DNA from: Oscillospiraceae bacterium
GTDB taxonomy: Bacteria > Bacillota > Clostridia > Oscillospirales > Oscillospiraceae
Direction of reading: 5' to 3'
DNA length: 39,831 bases
NCBI GenBank assembly: GCA_022800525.1
Contig: JAAWQM010000026.1
Span: 1-39,831 of the forward strand
The notes beneath the pieces were generated by a model, which saw nothing but the letters and a program-made list of their open reading frames with translations, was not told where the DNA came from and did not search any database. The translations under genes were made by a program, and so were the position numbers. This document shows, one piece after another, positions 29,846 to 38,288 of this stretch; the stretch's first letter is position 1; each line of letters opens with the position of its first letter.

Positions 29846-31189
29846 CTAGTCATCCATATCGCCAAAGGCATCCAGGCCCTTTTTGGCCTCGGCCTTGCTG
29901 TCGCCGTGGCGCACAAAGCACATGGTCACAAAGCTGAGCGACACAAAGACCGCCGCGTAAGGGAACAGGACCTGATAGCTGATCTGCTTCATCAGCGTTC
30001 CCGCCAGCACGGGAGTGATAACCTGGGCCGTCATAGATGCGGTGTAGTAGTAGCCGGTGAACTTGCCCACGTCGCTGCCCTTGCACATCTCAACCACCAT
30101 GGGCAGGGAGTTGACGTTGATGGCCGCCCAGGCAAGGCCCACCAGCGCGAAGGCGATATACATGACAGGGGTGATGGTGTGGGAATCGCGGGTCAGGAAA
30201 AATCCGGCGAGGAAGCACGCCGCCAGCAGCACTACGCCGGACATGATGGTCTTCCTGCGCCCTACCTTGGAAGCCACCACGCCGATGGGAATATAGGACA
30301 CGATGGCGCCTGCGGTGGCTACGGTCAGACAGAGGTTCGTACCCCGCAGGCCCTCGCCCATGACCTCGGCCACATAGGTGGAGAACCAGGTGGTCACGCC
30401 GTTATAGCCCACATACCACAGGGCGATGGAGGCCAGAAGGAAAATAAGGCTCCTTTTGACCGGCTGGGGCAGCGTCTCATTTCCGCTGCCGTCGTCCCCG
30501 GCAAGATTCCACTCCGGGTGCTTTTTCTCCAGGGCGCGGTTTTCCTCCGCCAGCCTGGGCTCCCGGATGGTCAGCAGCAGGACCGCCACGGCGGCGGCCA
30601 TGATGAGGGACACGATGATAAACAGGGGTTGGTAGTCCACATGGGAAACGCCCTGGGTCTTGGAGGCGGGATAAAGCGCCGCGCTGACCGCCAGATAGAT
30701 TACGCCGCCTACCGCGCCCATAAGATTGATGATGGCATTGGCCTTGCTCCGCAGGGGCTTGGGGGTCACGTCGGGCATCAGGGCCACAGCGGGGGAGCGG
30801 TAGGTGCCCATGGAAATCAGCAGCAGGCCCAGCACGATGACGAAGCTCACCAGCTTGAAGGGGGCCGCTTCCTGGGAGTAGCTGTTGTCCAGGATGGGCA
30901 GCAGGTTCATGAGGATCACCGCCCCAACGGTGCCGCCGATGATATAAGGGGTACGGCTGCCCAGTCTGGTGCTGGTCTTGTCGCTGAGCGCCCCGAAGAG
31001 GGGCAGCAGGAGTAATGCCAGGATGTTGTCAGACGCCATGATGACGCCGGTAAGGGACTCGTCCAGGTGGAAGGTCTGCTTGAGAATCAGGGGCACCAGA
31101 TTGTCGTACATCTGCCAGAAGGAACAGATGGACAGGAAGGCCAGTCCCACCAGAATCGTTCGTCTGTTGTTCAGCTTCATTTCGTTCAT
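29846..31189 (-). CDS. MFS transporter, GPH/SLC45-like
   Basis: The 447-residue protein has 12 predicted membrane spans. Landmarks are FLSICSFWQMYDNLVPLIL, a GALSDKTSTRLGSRTPYI loop between spans 2 and 3, GTYRSPAVALMPDVTPKPLRSKANAIINLMGAVGG, and a central EPRLAEENRALEKKHPEW loop. The RSPAVALMPD and RTPYI motifs fit sugar/cation symporter-like MFS proteins (sucrose/maltose transporters of the SLC45 type). Substrate is unknown. ATG 31189 is preceded by GAGAGGAAAC at correct distance; a second ATG at 31180 is less likely. It follows the methyltransferase gene by 39 nt. Confidence 0.85.
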   Translation of the reverse strand: MNEMKLNNRRTILVGLAFLSICSFWQMYDNLVPLILKQTFHLDESLTGVIMASDNILALLLLPLFGALSDKTSTRLGSRTPYIIGGTVGAVILMNLLPILDNSYSQEAAPFKLVSFVIVLGLLLISMGTYRSPAVALMPDVTPKPLRSKANAIINLMGAVGGVIYLAVSAALYPASKTQGVSHVDYQPLFIIVSLIMAAAVAVLLLTIREPRLAEENRALEKKHPEWNLAGDDGSGNETLPQPVKRSLIFLLASIALWYVGYNGVTTWFSTYVAEVMGEGLRGTNLCLTVATAGAIVSYIPIGVVASKVGRRKTIMSGVVLLAACFLAGFFLTRDSHTITPVMYIAFALVGLAWAAINVNSLPMVVEMCKGSDVGKFTGYYYTASMTAQVITPVLAGTLMKQISYQVLFPYAAVFVSLSFVTMCFVRHGDSKAEAKKGLDAFGDMDD

Positions 31190-31228
31190 TTGATTGTTTC
31201 CTCTCTCCTCATCAAACAGGTACATCTA

Positions 31229-32047
31229 TCATGACGGCTTTTGACCGATATACATGGCGTGCTCGGAAAATGCCAGCAGCTCCGGGACCTCCAGATACTT
31301 TTTCGCCAGCTCCACCCACAGCCCGATTTCCTCCGGGGAACGGGCGAGAAGGTCTTTGTAATTGGGAGCAAGGATGCCCTCCTGGCCAAAGAGGTGGAGG
31401 TTTTTCAGGCCGAACCGCTCCATAAAGGGCAGGATATTCCGCTGGTGGTACATATAGTTCGTAGTGAAGCCAATGCGGTTAGGAAAGTCCCGGCCATCCG
31501 CCACAGCGTCAAAAAAGGGGTCCGCCTCGGGCATTGCGCGGTCAATGGGAAGCTGTCCGGCGTTTTGAAGGTCATAAAGCACGCCGCCAATCACCATAAT
31601 AAAAGACACATACAGCTTTCCGCCGGGCTTGAGATGCCTGAGGGCGGTCTCCACTGCCTGTACCCGGTCCTCTTCCTCCAGAAGATGGTACAGCGGTCCC
31701 ATGAGGAACACATGGTTAAATTGTCCCAGGTTCAGCCCGTCCAATTCCAAACAGTTTTTGGCATAGGCGGTCAGGGGGACGTTTTCTTCCTCCGCTTTTT
31801 TTCGGGCGAAGTCCACATTGCCTTCCGACAGATCTGCCAGAGTGACGGCGCAGCCCTTTTTCGCGTAGTGGATGCTGTAGCGTCCCGGCCCGCCGCCGAT
31901 GTCCAGAATCGTGTCCCCGGTCCGGATATACTTGTCCATCATCCAGGTTGTGAAGGTAAATTCAAACGGGTGGGCCTCCAGGCGCCTCCACTCCTCTTCC
32001 GCGCCCTGGTCATAAAAGCTCCGGACGGTCTCAATATCCTTGTTCAT
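31229..32047 (-). CDS. Class I SAM-dependent methyltransferase
   Basis: The 272-residue protein has SAM-binding motif I in TILDIGGGPGRYSIHYA (47-60), an acidic end of strand 2 in CAVTLADLSEGNVDFAR, and FNHVFLMGPLYHLLEEEDR with LKPGGKLYVSFI, the usual layout of Rossmann methyltransferases of the UbiE/Methyltransf_25 type. Acceptor unknown. ATG 32047 overlaps the HAD gene stop as ATGA, so translation is coupled. Confidence 0.88.
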   Translation of the reverse strand: MNKDIETVRSFYDQGAEEEWRRLEAHPFEFTFTTWMMDKYIRTGDTILDIGGGPGRYSIHYAKKGCAVTLADLSEGNVDFARKKAEEENVPLTAYAKNCLELDGLNLGQFNHVFLMGPLYHLLEEEDRVQAVETALRHLKPGGKLYVSFIMVIGGVLYDLQNAGQLPIDRAMPEADPFFDAVADGRDFPNRIGFTTNYMYHQRNILPFMERFGLKNLHLFGQEGILAPNYKDLLARSPEEIGLWVELAKKYLEVPELLAFSEHAMYIGQKPS

Positions 32048-32850
32048 ACCATGTTCTCCTTTTCCCAAGTTCTGTGCAGGGCGGCGATATCGTCAAAAAT
32101 CCAGGTGGGCTTTGCTTCACTGGCCTCCAGGTCAGCCAGGGTTCCCTCGCCGGAGAGGACAAAGACGGTGTCGATCCCCGCGTTGACGCCGCAGGCGATA
32201 TCAGTATACAGCCGGTCGCCTACCATGACGGCCTCCTCCGGGGCGAAGCCGGTGCGTTCCAGGGCCAGCAGAGCCATGGCGGGCTGGGGCTTGCCGATGA
32301 AGCGGGGGCGGCGTCCGGTCGCGCGGTGCAGCATATCGCAGACGCTGCCGCAGTCAGGAACGGAGCCGTACCAGGTGGGGCACACCCAGTCCGGGTTCGT
32401 GGCGATGAAGTCCGCGCCCCGGTTCAGCAGGATACAGGCGTCCTCCAGCTTCTGGAAGGTCAGTTCCGTATCGAAGCCGACGAGCAAACAGTCAATGTCA
32501 TCCTCCAGGCGGCTGGTGACAGGGATATCCGCTTCCGCGAGCTGCTGGCGGAAGGTCCGGGTGCCGAAGGCGTAGCACTTATGGTAGGGGGGACGGCCCT
32601 TCAGGTTGGCGATGAGGGCATCCACGGAGGTTAAAAAATCCTCCCGGGCAGAGGATATGCCCATACGGTCCAGCTTGGCGATATAGGCGTCCACGGAGCG
32701 GGAGGAATTGTTGGTCAGGAACAGATAGCGTCCTCCTGCGGCGCGAATGGCGTTCAGGAAGGGGAGAGCGCCTGGGAAGAGGGAGTGGTCCAGGTAGATG
32801 GTGCCGTCCATATCCAGGAGGAACAGGCGTTTTTGGGTAAGCTCTGTCAT
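32044..32850 (-). CDS. HAD-superfamily IIA phosphatase, NagD-like
   Basis: The 268-residue protein has the HAD motif I DMDGT (Asp13, Asp15), motif II FLTNNSSRS, a type IIA cap, and GKPQPAMALLALER with MVGDRLYTDIACGVNAGIDTVFVLSGE for motifs III and IV. NagD-like enzymes dephosphorylate small sugar phosphates or nucleotides. It is the first gene of the HAD-methyltransferase-MFS unit, under a good promoter. Confidence 0.92.
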   Translation of the reverse strand: MTELTQKRLFLLDMDGTIYLDHSLFPGALPFLNAIRAAGGRYLFLTNNSSRSVDAYIAKLDRMGISSAREDFLTSVDALIANLKGRPPYHKCYAFGTRTFRQQLAEADIPVTSRLEDDIDCLLVGFDTELTFQKLEDACILLNRGADFIATNPDWVCPTWYGSVPDCGSVCDMLHRATGRRPRFIGKPQPAMALLALERTGFAPEEAVMVGDRLYTDIACGVNAGIDTVFVLSGEGTLADLEASEAKPTWIFDDIAALHRTWEKENMV

Positions 32851-32884
32851 GGCGGTTTTCCCTTCTTAGGAAAATAATGGGACT

Positions 32885-32913
32885 ATTTTATCACAGGTTT
32901 GGGGTATTGTCTA
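32885..32913 (-). promoter_or_regulatory. Promoter of the HAD-phosphatase operon
   Basis: TAGACA-N17-TAAAAT on the minus strand, 35 nt before ATG 32850. The remaining 32914-33200 stretch of this 545-bp gap shows no gene that I can support. Confidence 0.7.
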
Positions 32914-33204
32914 CCGAAATCGGAGAAAATAATTCCAGAAAATAATTGCATAATTGCAGGGGCTGCGGCTCCTGCGGGTGCATGTCTGGCGGTGGTTCGC
33001 ATGGGGGGCCATCATTGCCCTTCTGCCAACGACCGGCCCGGCAGTGATGCTGGCGCACCACTGCCCAGAAGCGGCGCCGCAGCGACCCGCCGCCGATAGA
33101 ACAAGCGGGTAGACGCAGAAGACCGGCGCACCAACGAAGGGATTGAAGCAGAACCAACCAGGGTATCGCCGGAAGGCAAACAAAACCCCAAAATTCAGGG
33201 GATT

Positions 33205-33282
33205 CTCAAGGGGGTCCGCCCCCTTGAGGGCGCTTTTGTTACTTTTCCTGCAAGGGAAAAGTAAGCCCGCCCCGGCAGGGGC
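33205..33282 (+). repeat. Triple-hairpin intergenic element upstream of the TetR gene
   Basis: Three tandem stems: CTCAAGGGGG/CCCCCTTGAG with TCCG loop (33205-33228), TTACTTTTCC/GGAAAAGTAA with 6-nt loop (33239-33264), and GCCCC/GGGGC (33269-33282). The block is unrelated in sequence to the 80-bp element but built alike. It looks like a genome-wide intergenic repeat; only one copy is in the window. Confidence 0.6.
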
Positions 33283-33333
33283 AAAACCGGGATGTTCGTT
33301 TATGAACGGTATGTAAACAAGAAGAAAACCCCC

Positions 33334-33362
33334 TTGACATGTGACAACTTGTCATGTATCAT
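33334..33362 (+). promoter_or_regulatory. Promoter of the tetR-ABC operon with embedded operator
   Basis: TTGACA-N17-TATCAT, 34 nt before ATG 33396. The spacer holds the palindrome TGACAA-C-TTGTCA (33342-33354), overlapping neither hexamer fully but filling the gap, as expected of a TetR-type autoregulatory operator. Confidence 0.85.
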
Positions 33363-33395
33363 GAGCGGCGGCCAGATCATACAAGGAGAACACCT

Positions 33396-34007
33396 ATGCC
33401 GTCAACCACATTTTTCAATCTGCCCCCGCCCAAGCGGGAGCGGCTCCTGCGGGCCGCGGTGTCGGAATTCATCCAGAAGCCCTTCAACGAGGTGTCCATC
33501 AACCGCATCATCCGGGTGGCGGGCATCCCCCGCGGGAGCTTCTACCAGTACTTCGAGGACAAATCGGACCTGTTCCGCTACATTCTGGACTATTTCAGCA
33601 AGCAGCTGGAGAAGGCCATCCTCTCCAGCCTGGACGCCTGCGGCGGCGACTTGCTGGCCGCGCCCCTGACGCTGTTCGACACGGTCCTGACCTGCATCCG
33701 GGAGAACAGGCTGGAATTCCAGGTACTCACCAGCATCGTCCGGCAGAATGTGGGCATGGACGCGGGGCAGTTGTGGGACTTTACCAGCGGCGCCCAGGCC
33801 GTCCTGGACCGGGCGGACATGAGCCGCCTGAATATCGCCGGTCAGGAGGAACAGATCGCCCTGCTGGACCTGCTGCTGTCCTCCACCGCTCAGGCGCTGA
33901 TGGCCGCTTCCTGCGGGAAGCTGCCTCTGGAGAAATGCCGGAAACGGCTGGAAACCAAAATGTCAATCATCCGCCGGGGGGCGGAAATCAAGGAGGAACC
34001 ATGTTAA
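33396..34007 (+). CDS. TetR/AcrR family transcriptional regulator
   Basis: The 203-residue protein has a TetR DNA-binding domain at 8-55: KRERLLRAAVSEFIQKPFNEVSINRIIRVAGIPRGSFYQYFEDKSDLF. The C-terminal ligand domain is all helical and variable. ATG 33396 follows AAGGAG. Its end overlaps the ABC gene by 7 nt, so both are made from one message. It probably represses its own operon through the palindrome in the promoter and is released by the compound or stress handled by the transporter. Confidence 0.92.
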   Translation: MPSTTFFNLPPPKRERLLRAAVSEFIQKPFNEVSINRIIRVAGIPRGSFYQYFEDKSDLFRYILDYFSKQLEKAILSSLDACGGDLLAAPLTLFDTVLTCIRENRLEFQVLTSIVRQNVGMDAGQLWDFTSGAQAVLDRADMSRLNIAGQEEQIALLDLLLSSTAQALMAASCGKLPLEKCRKRLETKMSIIRRGAEIKEEPC

Positions 34008-36991
34008 AACTGGACAACATCGTCAAGGTATACAAGACCGGAGGCGAGGACGTCACCGCCCTGCGGGGCGTGTCCCTCAGCTTCCGGGAGAACGAATTTG
34101 TCGCGATCCTGGGCCACTCCGGCTGCGGCAAGACCACCCTGCTGAACATCGTGGGCGGCCTGGATCAGTACACCAGCGGCGACCTCATCATCAACGGCCG
34201 CTCCACCAAGGAATTCCGGGACGGCGACTGGGACGCCTACCGCAACCACTCCATCGGCTTTGTCTTCCAGAGCTATAACCTCATCCCCCACCAGTCGGTC
34301 CTGGCCAACGTGGAGCTGGCCCTGACCCTCTCTGGCGTCAGCAAGGGCGAACGCCGCCGCCGCGCTGCCGAGGCGCTGGAAAAAGTGGGGCTGGCCAGTC
34401 AGATGAAGAAGCGGCCCAACCAGCTCTCCGGCGGACAGATGCAGCGGGTCGCCATCGCCCGCGCCCTGGTCAACGACCCGGATATCCTGCTGGCCGACGA
34501 GCCCACCGGGGCGCTGGACAGCGAGACCAGCGTCCAGGTCATGGACCTGCTGGCGGAGATCGCCCGGGAAAAGCTGGTCATTATGGTCACCCACAACCCG
34601 GAGCTGGCCGCGCAGTACGCCACCCGCACAATCCGCCTCCTGGACGGCCGGATTGTGGACGATTCCGCGCCCTATGACGGCGTGCAGGAGAAGGCCGTCC
34701 ATGCCATGGGGCGGCAGAAGAAGCCCTCCATGAGCTTCCTGACCGCCTTCTCCCTGTCCCTGAACAACCTCATGACCAAGAAGGGCCGGACCCTGCTGAC
34801 CAGCTTTGCCGGGTCCATCGGCATCATTGGCATCGCCTTGATCCTGTCTCTCTCCACCGGTATCAACAGCTACATCAACCAGGTCCAGGAGGAGACCCTG
34901 TCCAGTTACCCTATCACCATTATGGCGGAGAGCACTGACATGTCGGACCTGATGGTCTCCCTCATGGGCGCTCACCCGGGCGGGGACGGCGGGGACCACG
35001 ACCGGGAGCGGGTCTATTCCTCTACCGTCATGTATGATATGCTCAACTCCATGATTAATGCCGAGGTCCAGACCAACAACCTCAAGGACTTCAAGACCTG
35101 GCTGGATCAGGGCGGCGGCGGGATTGCGGATCTGGCCACCGTCCAGTACAGCTACGATTTCGGCTTCGACATCTACACCGAGGACGAGGACGGCGAGATC
35201 GTCAAGAGCGACGTCATGACCATGCTGCAAAGCGCCATGAGCGCCATGTACGGCGGCGATTACTCCTCCTATTTCGCCACAATGGGCAGCATGTATGAGC
35301 AGATGGACGTCTGGGAGGAGCTGCTGCCCGGAAACAGCGGCGAGGCCGTCGGGGAGCAGGTGAAAAGCCAATATGATCTTCTCTACGGAAAATGGCCGGA
35401 GAGCTATGATGAAGTGATCCTCTTTGTCAGTGAGAACAACGAAATTTCGGACCTGATGCTGTACGCGCTGGGCCTCATGTCCGGCGAGCATATGTCCGAC
35501 AGCATGACCTCCGCCATGAACGGCGAAGCCCTGGAGGTGGAACAGCGCAGCTGGAGCTATGAGGAGCTGTGCGGAATGGACTTCAAGCTGTTGCTGCCCG
35601 CTGAGAAGTACCAGTATGAGGCGTCCTCCGGGACCTATGTGGATATGTCCGCCACGGAGACGGGCATGGACTTCCTCTATGGCAGCGACGGCGTGGGGAC
35701 GCGCCTGAAGGTCGTGGGCGTGGCCCGGCCCAGCGAGGAGTCCACCGCCGGCATGGTCACCGGGGCCATCGGATACACCAGTGCCCTGACCGCTTACGCC
35801 ATTGAGACCACAGCGGAAATGGACATCATAAAGGAGCAGATGACGGACCGGGAGACCGACGTGATCTGTGGCCTGCCCTTCCCCAGCGAGGACGATGTGG
35901 AGCCAATGGACTGGCAGAAGGAGGACGCGGTCAAGGAGCATCTGCGGACTCTCTCCGACACGGAGAAGGCCGCCGCCTACATGGATGTCATGAGCCAGCC
36001 TGGCGAAGAGTACGTGGAGAACGTGGTTTCCCAGCAGATGGAGGGCATGACCCGAGAGTCCATTGAGACGGCCATCATTGCCCAGTACGCCGGGGAGATG
36101 GGCGTGGATGAGGAGACCGTCTCCGGCTACATTGCGGACATGGACGACGAGACCCTGTTCGCCCGCATTGAGGAAGCCATTGCACAGCAGGTCCGGGAGC
36201 AGTACGCCCAGGGCGTCCAGGCCCAGCTGGGCGTCATGAGCCAGGAGCAGCTGGCCGCCCAGCTGGACATGGCGGTGGAGTGGACGGAGGCTTCTGCCAT
36301 CCGCGGACCGCTGCTGACCACGGAGCAGTTCGTATATCTCTACGACAACTACATGCCGCCCACCCGGTCCGACTCCACCTATGAGGACAATCTGGATCTG
36401 TTGGGCTACGTTGACCTGGAAAGCCCGTCCGCTATCAGCATCTATGCCTCCACCTTCGCGGAGAAGGACCAGATTGCGGATAAAATCGCGGAGTACAACG
36501 CCTCCGTCACCAACAGCGAGGATGAAATCAGCTACACCGACTATGTAGCCCTGCTCATGAGCTCCATCACGGACATCATCAGCGGCATCAGCTACCTGCT
36601 CATCGCCTTCGTGTCCATCTCCCTGATTGTATCCTCCATCATGATCGGCATTATCACGTATATTTCCGTCCTGGAGCGGACCAAGGAGATCGGTATTCTC
36701 CGGGCCGTAGGCGCGTCCAAGCGGGACGTCAGCCGGGTGTTCAATGCCGAGACCCTGATTGTCGGCCTGGGCGCGGGACTCATCGGCATCGGTGTGACAT
36801 TGCTGCTGATTATTCCCATCAACGCCGCCCTGCTGCATTTTACCGGCATCGCGGGCCTGAAAGCCGCCCTGCCGGTTCAGGGGGCCGTGGCTCTGGTGGC
36901 AATCAGCGCCCTGCTGACCATCATTGCGGGACTGATTCCCTCCCGCGTCGCCGCGAAGAAGGACCCGGTGGTGGCGTTGCGGACAGAGTAA
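34001..36991 (+). CDS. Fused ABC ATPase-permease, MacB/FtsX type with large extracellular domain
   Basis: The 996-residue protein joins an ATPase and a permease. The ATPase (1-225) has GHSGCGKTT (38-46), LSGGQMQR and LLADEPTGALD, the MacB/LolD type. A first membrane span follows (SFAGSIGIIGIALILSLSTGI, near 270), then about 600 residues outside, acidic and rich in Met, Glu and Asp. At the end come three spans: YLLIAFVSISLIVSSIMIGIITYI, LIVGLGAGLIGIGVTLLLIIPI and VALVAISALLTIIAGLI, with ERTKEIGILRAVGASKRDV as the FtsX signature. Four spans in one chain suggest a homodimer. Such proteins move lipoproteins, peptides or antibiotics out of the membrane, or do mechanotransmission. AGGAGG lies in the end of tetR. 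Cargo unknown. Confidence 0.9.
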   Translation: MLKLDNIVKVYKTGGEDVTALRGVSLSFRENEFVAILGHSGCGKTTLLNIVGGLDQYTSGDLIINGRSTKEFRDGDWDAYRNHSIGFVFQSYNLIPHQSVLANVELALTLSGVSKGERRRRAAEALEKVGLASQMKKRPNQLSGGQMQRVAIARALVNDPDILLADEPTGALDSETSVQVMDLLAEIAREKLVIMVTHNPELAAQYATRTIRLLDGRIVDDSAPYDGVQEKAVHAMGRQKKPSMSFLTAFSLSLNNLMTKKGRTLLTSFAGSIGIIGIALILSLSTGINSYINQVQEETLSSYPITIMAESTDMSDLMVSLMGAHPGGDGGDHDRERVYSSTVMYDMLNSMINAEVQTNNLKDFKTWLDQGGGGIADLATVQYSYDFGFDIYTEDEDGEIVKSDVMTMLQSAMSAMYGGDYSSYFATMGSMYEQMDVWEELLPGNSGEAVGEQVKSQYDLLYGKWPESYDEVILFVSENNEISDLMLYALGLMSGEHMSDSMTSAMNGEALEVEQRSWSYEELCGMDFKLLLPAEKYQYEASSGTYVDMSATETGMDFLYGSDGVGTRLKVVGVARPSEESTAGMVTGAIGYTSALTAYAIETTAEMDIIKEQMTDRETDVICGLPFPSEDDVEPMDWQKEDAVKEHLRTLSDTEKAAAYMDVMSQPGEEYVENVVSQQMEGMTRESIETAIIAQYAGEMGVDEETVSGYIADMDDETLFARIEEAIAQQVREQYAQGVQAQLGVMSQEQLAAQLDMAVEWTEASAIRGPLLTTEQFVYLYDNYMPPTRSDSTYEDNLDLLGYVDLESPSAISIYASTFAEKDQIADKIAEYNASVTNSEDEISYTDYVALLMSSITDIISGISYLLIAFVSISLIVSSIMIGIITYISVLERTKEIGILRAVGASKRDVSRVFNAETLIVGLGAGLIGIGVTLLLIIPINAALLHFTGIAGLKAALPVQGAVALVAISALLTIIAGLIPSRVAAKKDPVVALRTE

Positions 36992-37022
36992 GAAATTTCT
37001 GCGCTTTTGTTCAAATTTCCCC

Positions 37023-37051
37023 TTGTCAATGGGGAAAAAATATGGTATGGT
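37023..37051 (+). promoter_or_regulatory. Promoter of the lysine riboswitch-dap operon
   Basis: TTGTCA-N17-TATGGT, a few bases before the aptamer, 31 nt after the ABC gene stop. Confidence 0.7.
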
Positions 37052-37059
37052 AGTAGCAA

Positions 37060-37228
37060 CATGATAGAGGTTGCGGACGCGAAGAAGCTGTGGGAGCCGG
37101 CGGGCTGGGAACACAGTGGAGGCAGATCCGCCGAACCGGCGGCCCAGGCATGGGCCTCTGGTGGGGCCGGCGGGAACACCGCCGGGACTGTCCGTGAAGT
37201 CTGTCGGCTTCATGGTTGCGCTATCTGC
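37060..37228 (+). promoter_or_regulatory. Lysine riboswitch (L box)
   Basis: The aptamer starts GATAGAGGTTGCGGACGCGA and closes with GCGCTATC to form P1. Inner conserved blocks are GGCAGATCCGCCGAA, a CTGGTGGGGCCGGC segment, and GGGACTGTCC. This order is that of L-box RNAs. A terminator follows 21 nt later, so lysine should cause premature termination ahead of dapA. Confidence 0.93.
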
Positions 37229-37248
37229 TTGCATGAAACACTGTTCAT

Positions 37249-37279
37249 GGCCGGTGGATACGTTCACCGGCCATTTTTT
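37249..37279 (+). terminator. Riboswitch-controlled terminator ahead of dapA
   Basis: GGCCGGTG and CACCGGCC form an 8-bp stem with an 8-nt loop, followed by ATTTTTT. Confidence 0.92.
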
Positions 37280-37298
37280 ATCAGTGAAACGAGAGAAC

Positions 37299-37378
37299 GT
37301 TGGGCTCCGCCCAAACCCGCCAGAGGCTTTGCCTCTGGACTCCACCACCCTTTGAAAAGGGTGGACCGAAACTTTATC
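37299..37378 (-). repeat. 80-bp triple-hairpin intergenic repeat, copy 2 (opposite orientation)
   Basis: This block is the reverse complement of 2722-2801 with about 11 differences. Its stems, read in copy 1 orientation, are CCACCCTT/AAGGGTGG, CCAGAGGC/GCCTCTGG and TGGGC/GCCCA. It lies in the dap mRNA leader, between the riboswitch terminator and the dapA ribosome binding site, in an unusual position for an element that is downstream of a gene in its other copy. Confidence 0.8.
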
Positions 37379-37397
37379 CTTTTGGAGGAATCTACTT

Positions 37398-38288
37398 ATG
37401 GACATCCGCAGCTTGAAGGGCTCCATCGTAGCCCTGGTGACCCCGTTCCACGCCGACGGCTCAGTGAATTTTGACAAGCTCCAGGAGCTGGTGGAGTGGC
37501 ACATTGAAAACAAGACCGACGCGATTCTGGCCCTCGGCACCACCGGCGAAAGCTCCACCATGACCCACGAGGAGGACGACGCCGTCCTGCGCAGGGTCAT
37601 CGAAACAGCGGCGGGCCGCGTCCCTGTCATCGCCGGTACCGGCTCCAACTCCACCCAGACCATGCTGGAGAAGAGCCTGCGGGCGGAGCGGCTGGGCGCG
37701 GACGGCCTGCTGCTCATCACGCCCTACTACAACAAGGGAAATCCTGATGGCATTTACCGCCACTTCGCTGTCGTAGCGGACGCGGTGGGTATCCCCTGTA
37801 TCCTCTATAACGTGCCTGGGCGGACCGGCTGCGCCATCTCCGTTGAAAATGTGGAGAAGCTCAGCAGGCACCCCAACATCTGCGGCATCAAGGAGGCCAG
37901 CGGCGATATGTCCTACGCCATGAAGATCGCCCACTGCGTCGGGCCGGACTTCGCCCTCTGGAGCGGCAATGATGACATCACCCTGCCCCTGCTGTCCATC
38001 GGCGGCAGCGGCGTGATCTCCGTGTGGGCCAACATCATGCCCCGCGCGTGCCATGATATGGTCATGGACTACCTGGAGGGCCGCCGGGAACAGGCCGCCG
38101 CTGCGGCGGTCAAGTATCTTGACCTGATGAACGGTCTCTTTTTGGAGGTCAACCCCATTCCCGTCAAGACCGCCATGAACCTTATGGGCCTGGAGGCCGG
38201 GCCCTTCCGCCTGCCCCTGTGCGAGATGACTGAGGCCCATACCGCCCAGCTGCGGGGCTTGCTGGAGGAAGCGGGGCTGGTAAAATGA
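37398..38288 (+). CDS. dapA: 4-hydroxy-tetrahydrodipicolinate synthase
   Basis: This enzyme condenses pyruvate with aspartate semialdehyde, the first committed step to diaminopimelate and lysine. The 296-residue protein has GTTGESSTM near 47-55, Tyr137 in LYNVPGRT and the Schiff-base Lys165 in CGIKEASGD, plus SVWANIMPR near the end. TTTGGAGGAAT precedes ATG 37398. It is the first gene of the dapA-dapB-dapH operon controlled by the lysine riboswitch. Confidence 0.97.
   Translation: MDIRSLKGSIVALVTPFHADGSVNFDKLQELVEWHIENKTDAILALGTTGESSTMTHEEDDAVLRRVIETAAGRVPVIAGTGSNSTQTMLEKSLRAERLGADGLLLITPYYNKGNPDGIYRHFAVVADAVGIPCILYNVPGRTGCAISVENVEKLSRHPNICGIKEASGDMSYAMKIAHCVGPDFALWSGNDDITLPLLSIGGSGVISVWANIMPRACHDMVMDYLEGRREQAAAAAVKYLDLMNGLFLEVNPIPVKTAMNLMGLEAGPFRLPLCEMTEAHTAQLRGLLEEAGLVK

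Noticed and set aside
32914-33200. Short open frames in the gap between the HAD and tetR operons
   Set aside because: No ribosome binding site, no domain and Arg/Ala/Gly-rich composition; I see no gene here.
34004-37720. A 1238-codon open frame on the minus strand opposite the ABC gene
   Set aside because: It is the shadow of a GC-rich, codon-biased gene. The plus strand encodes a complete ATPase-permease with all motifs, and the antisense product has low-complexity His/Gly/Val-rich sequence and no domain.
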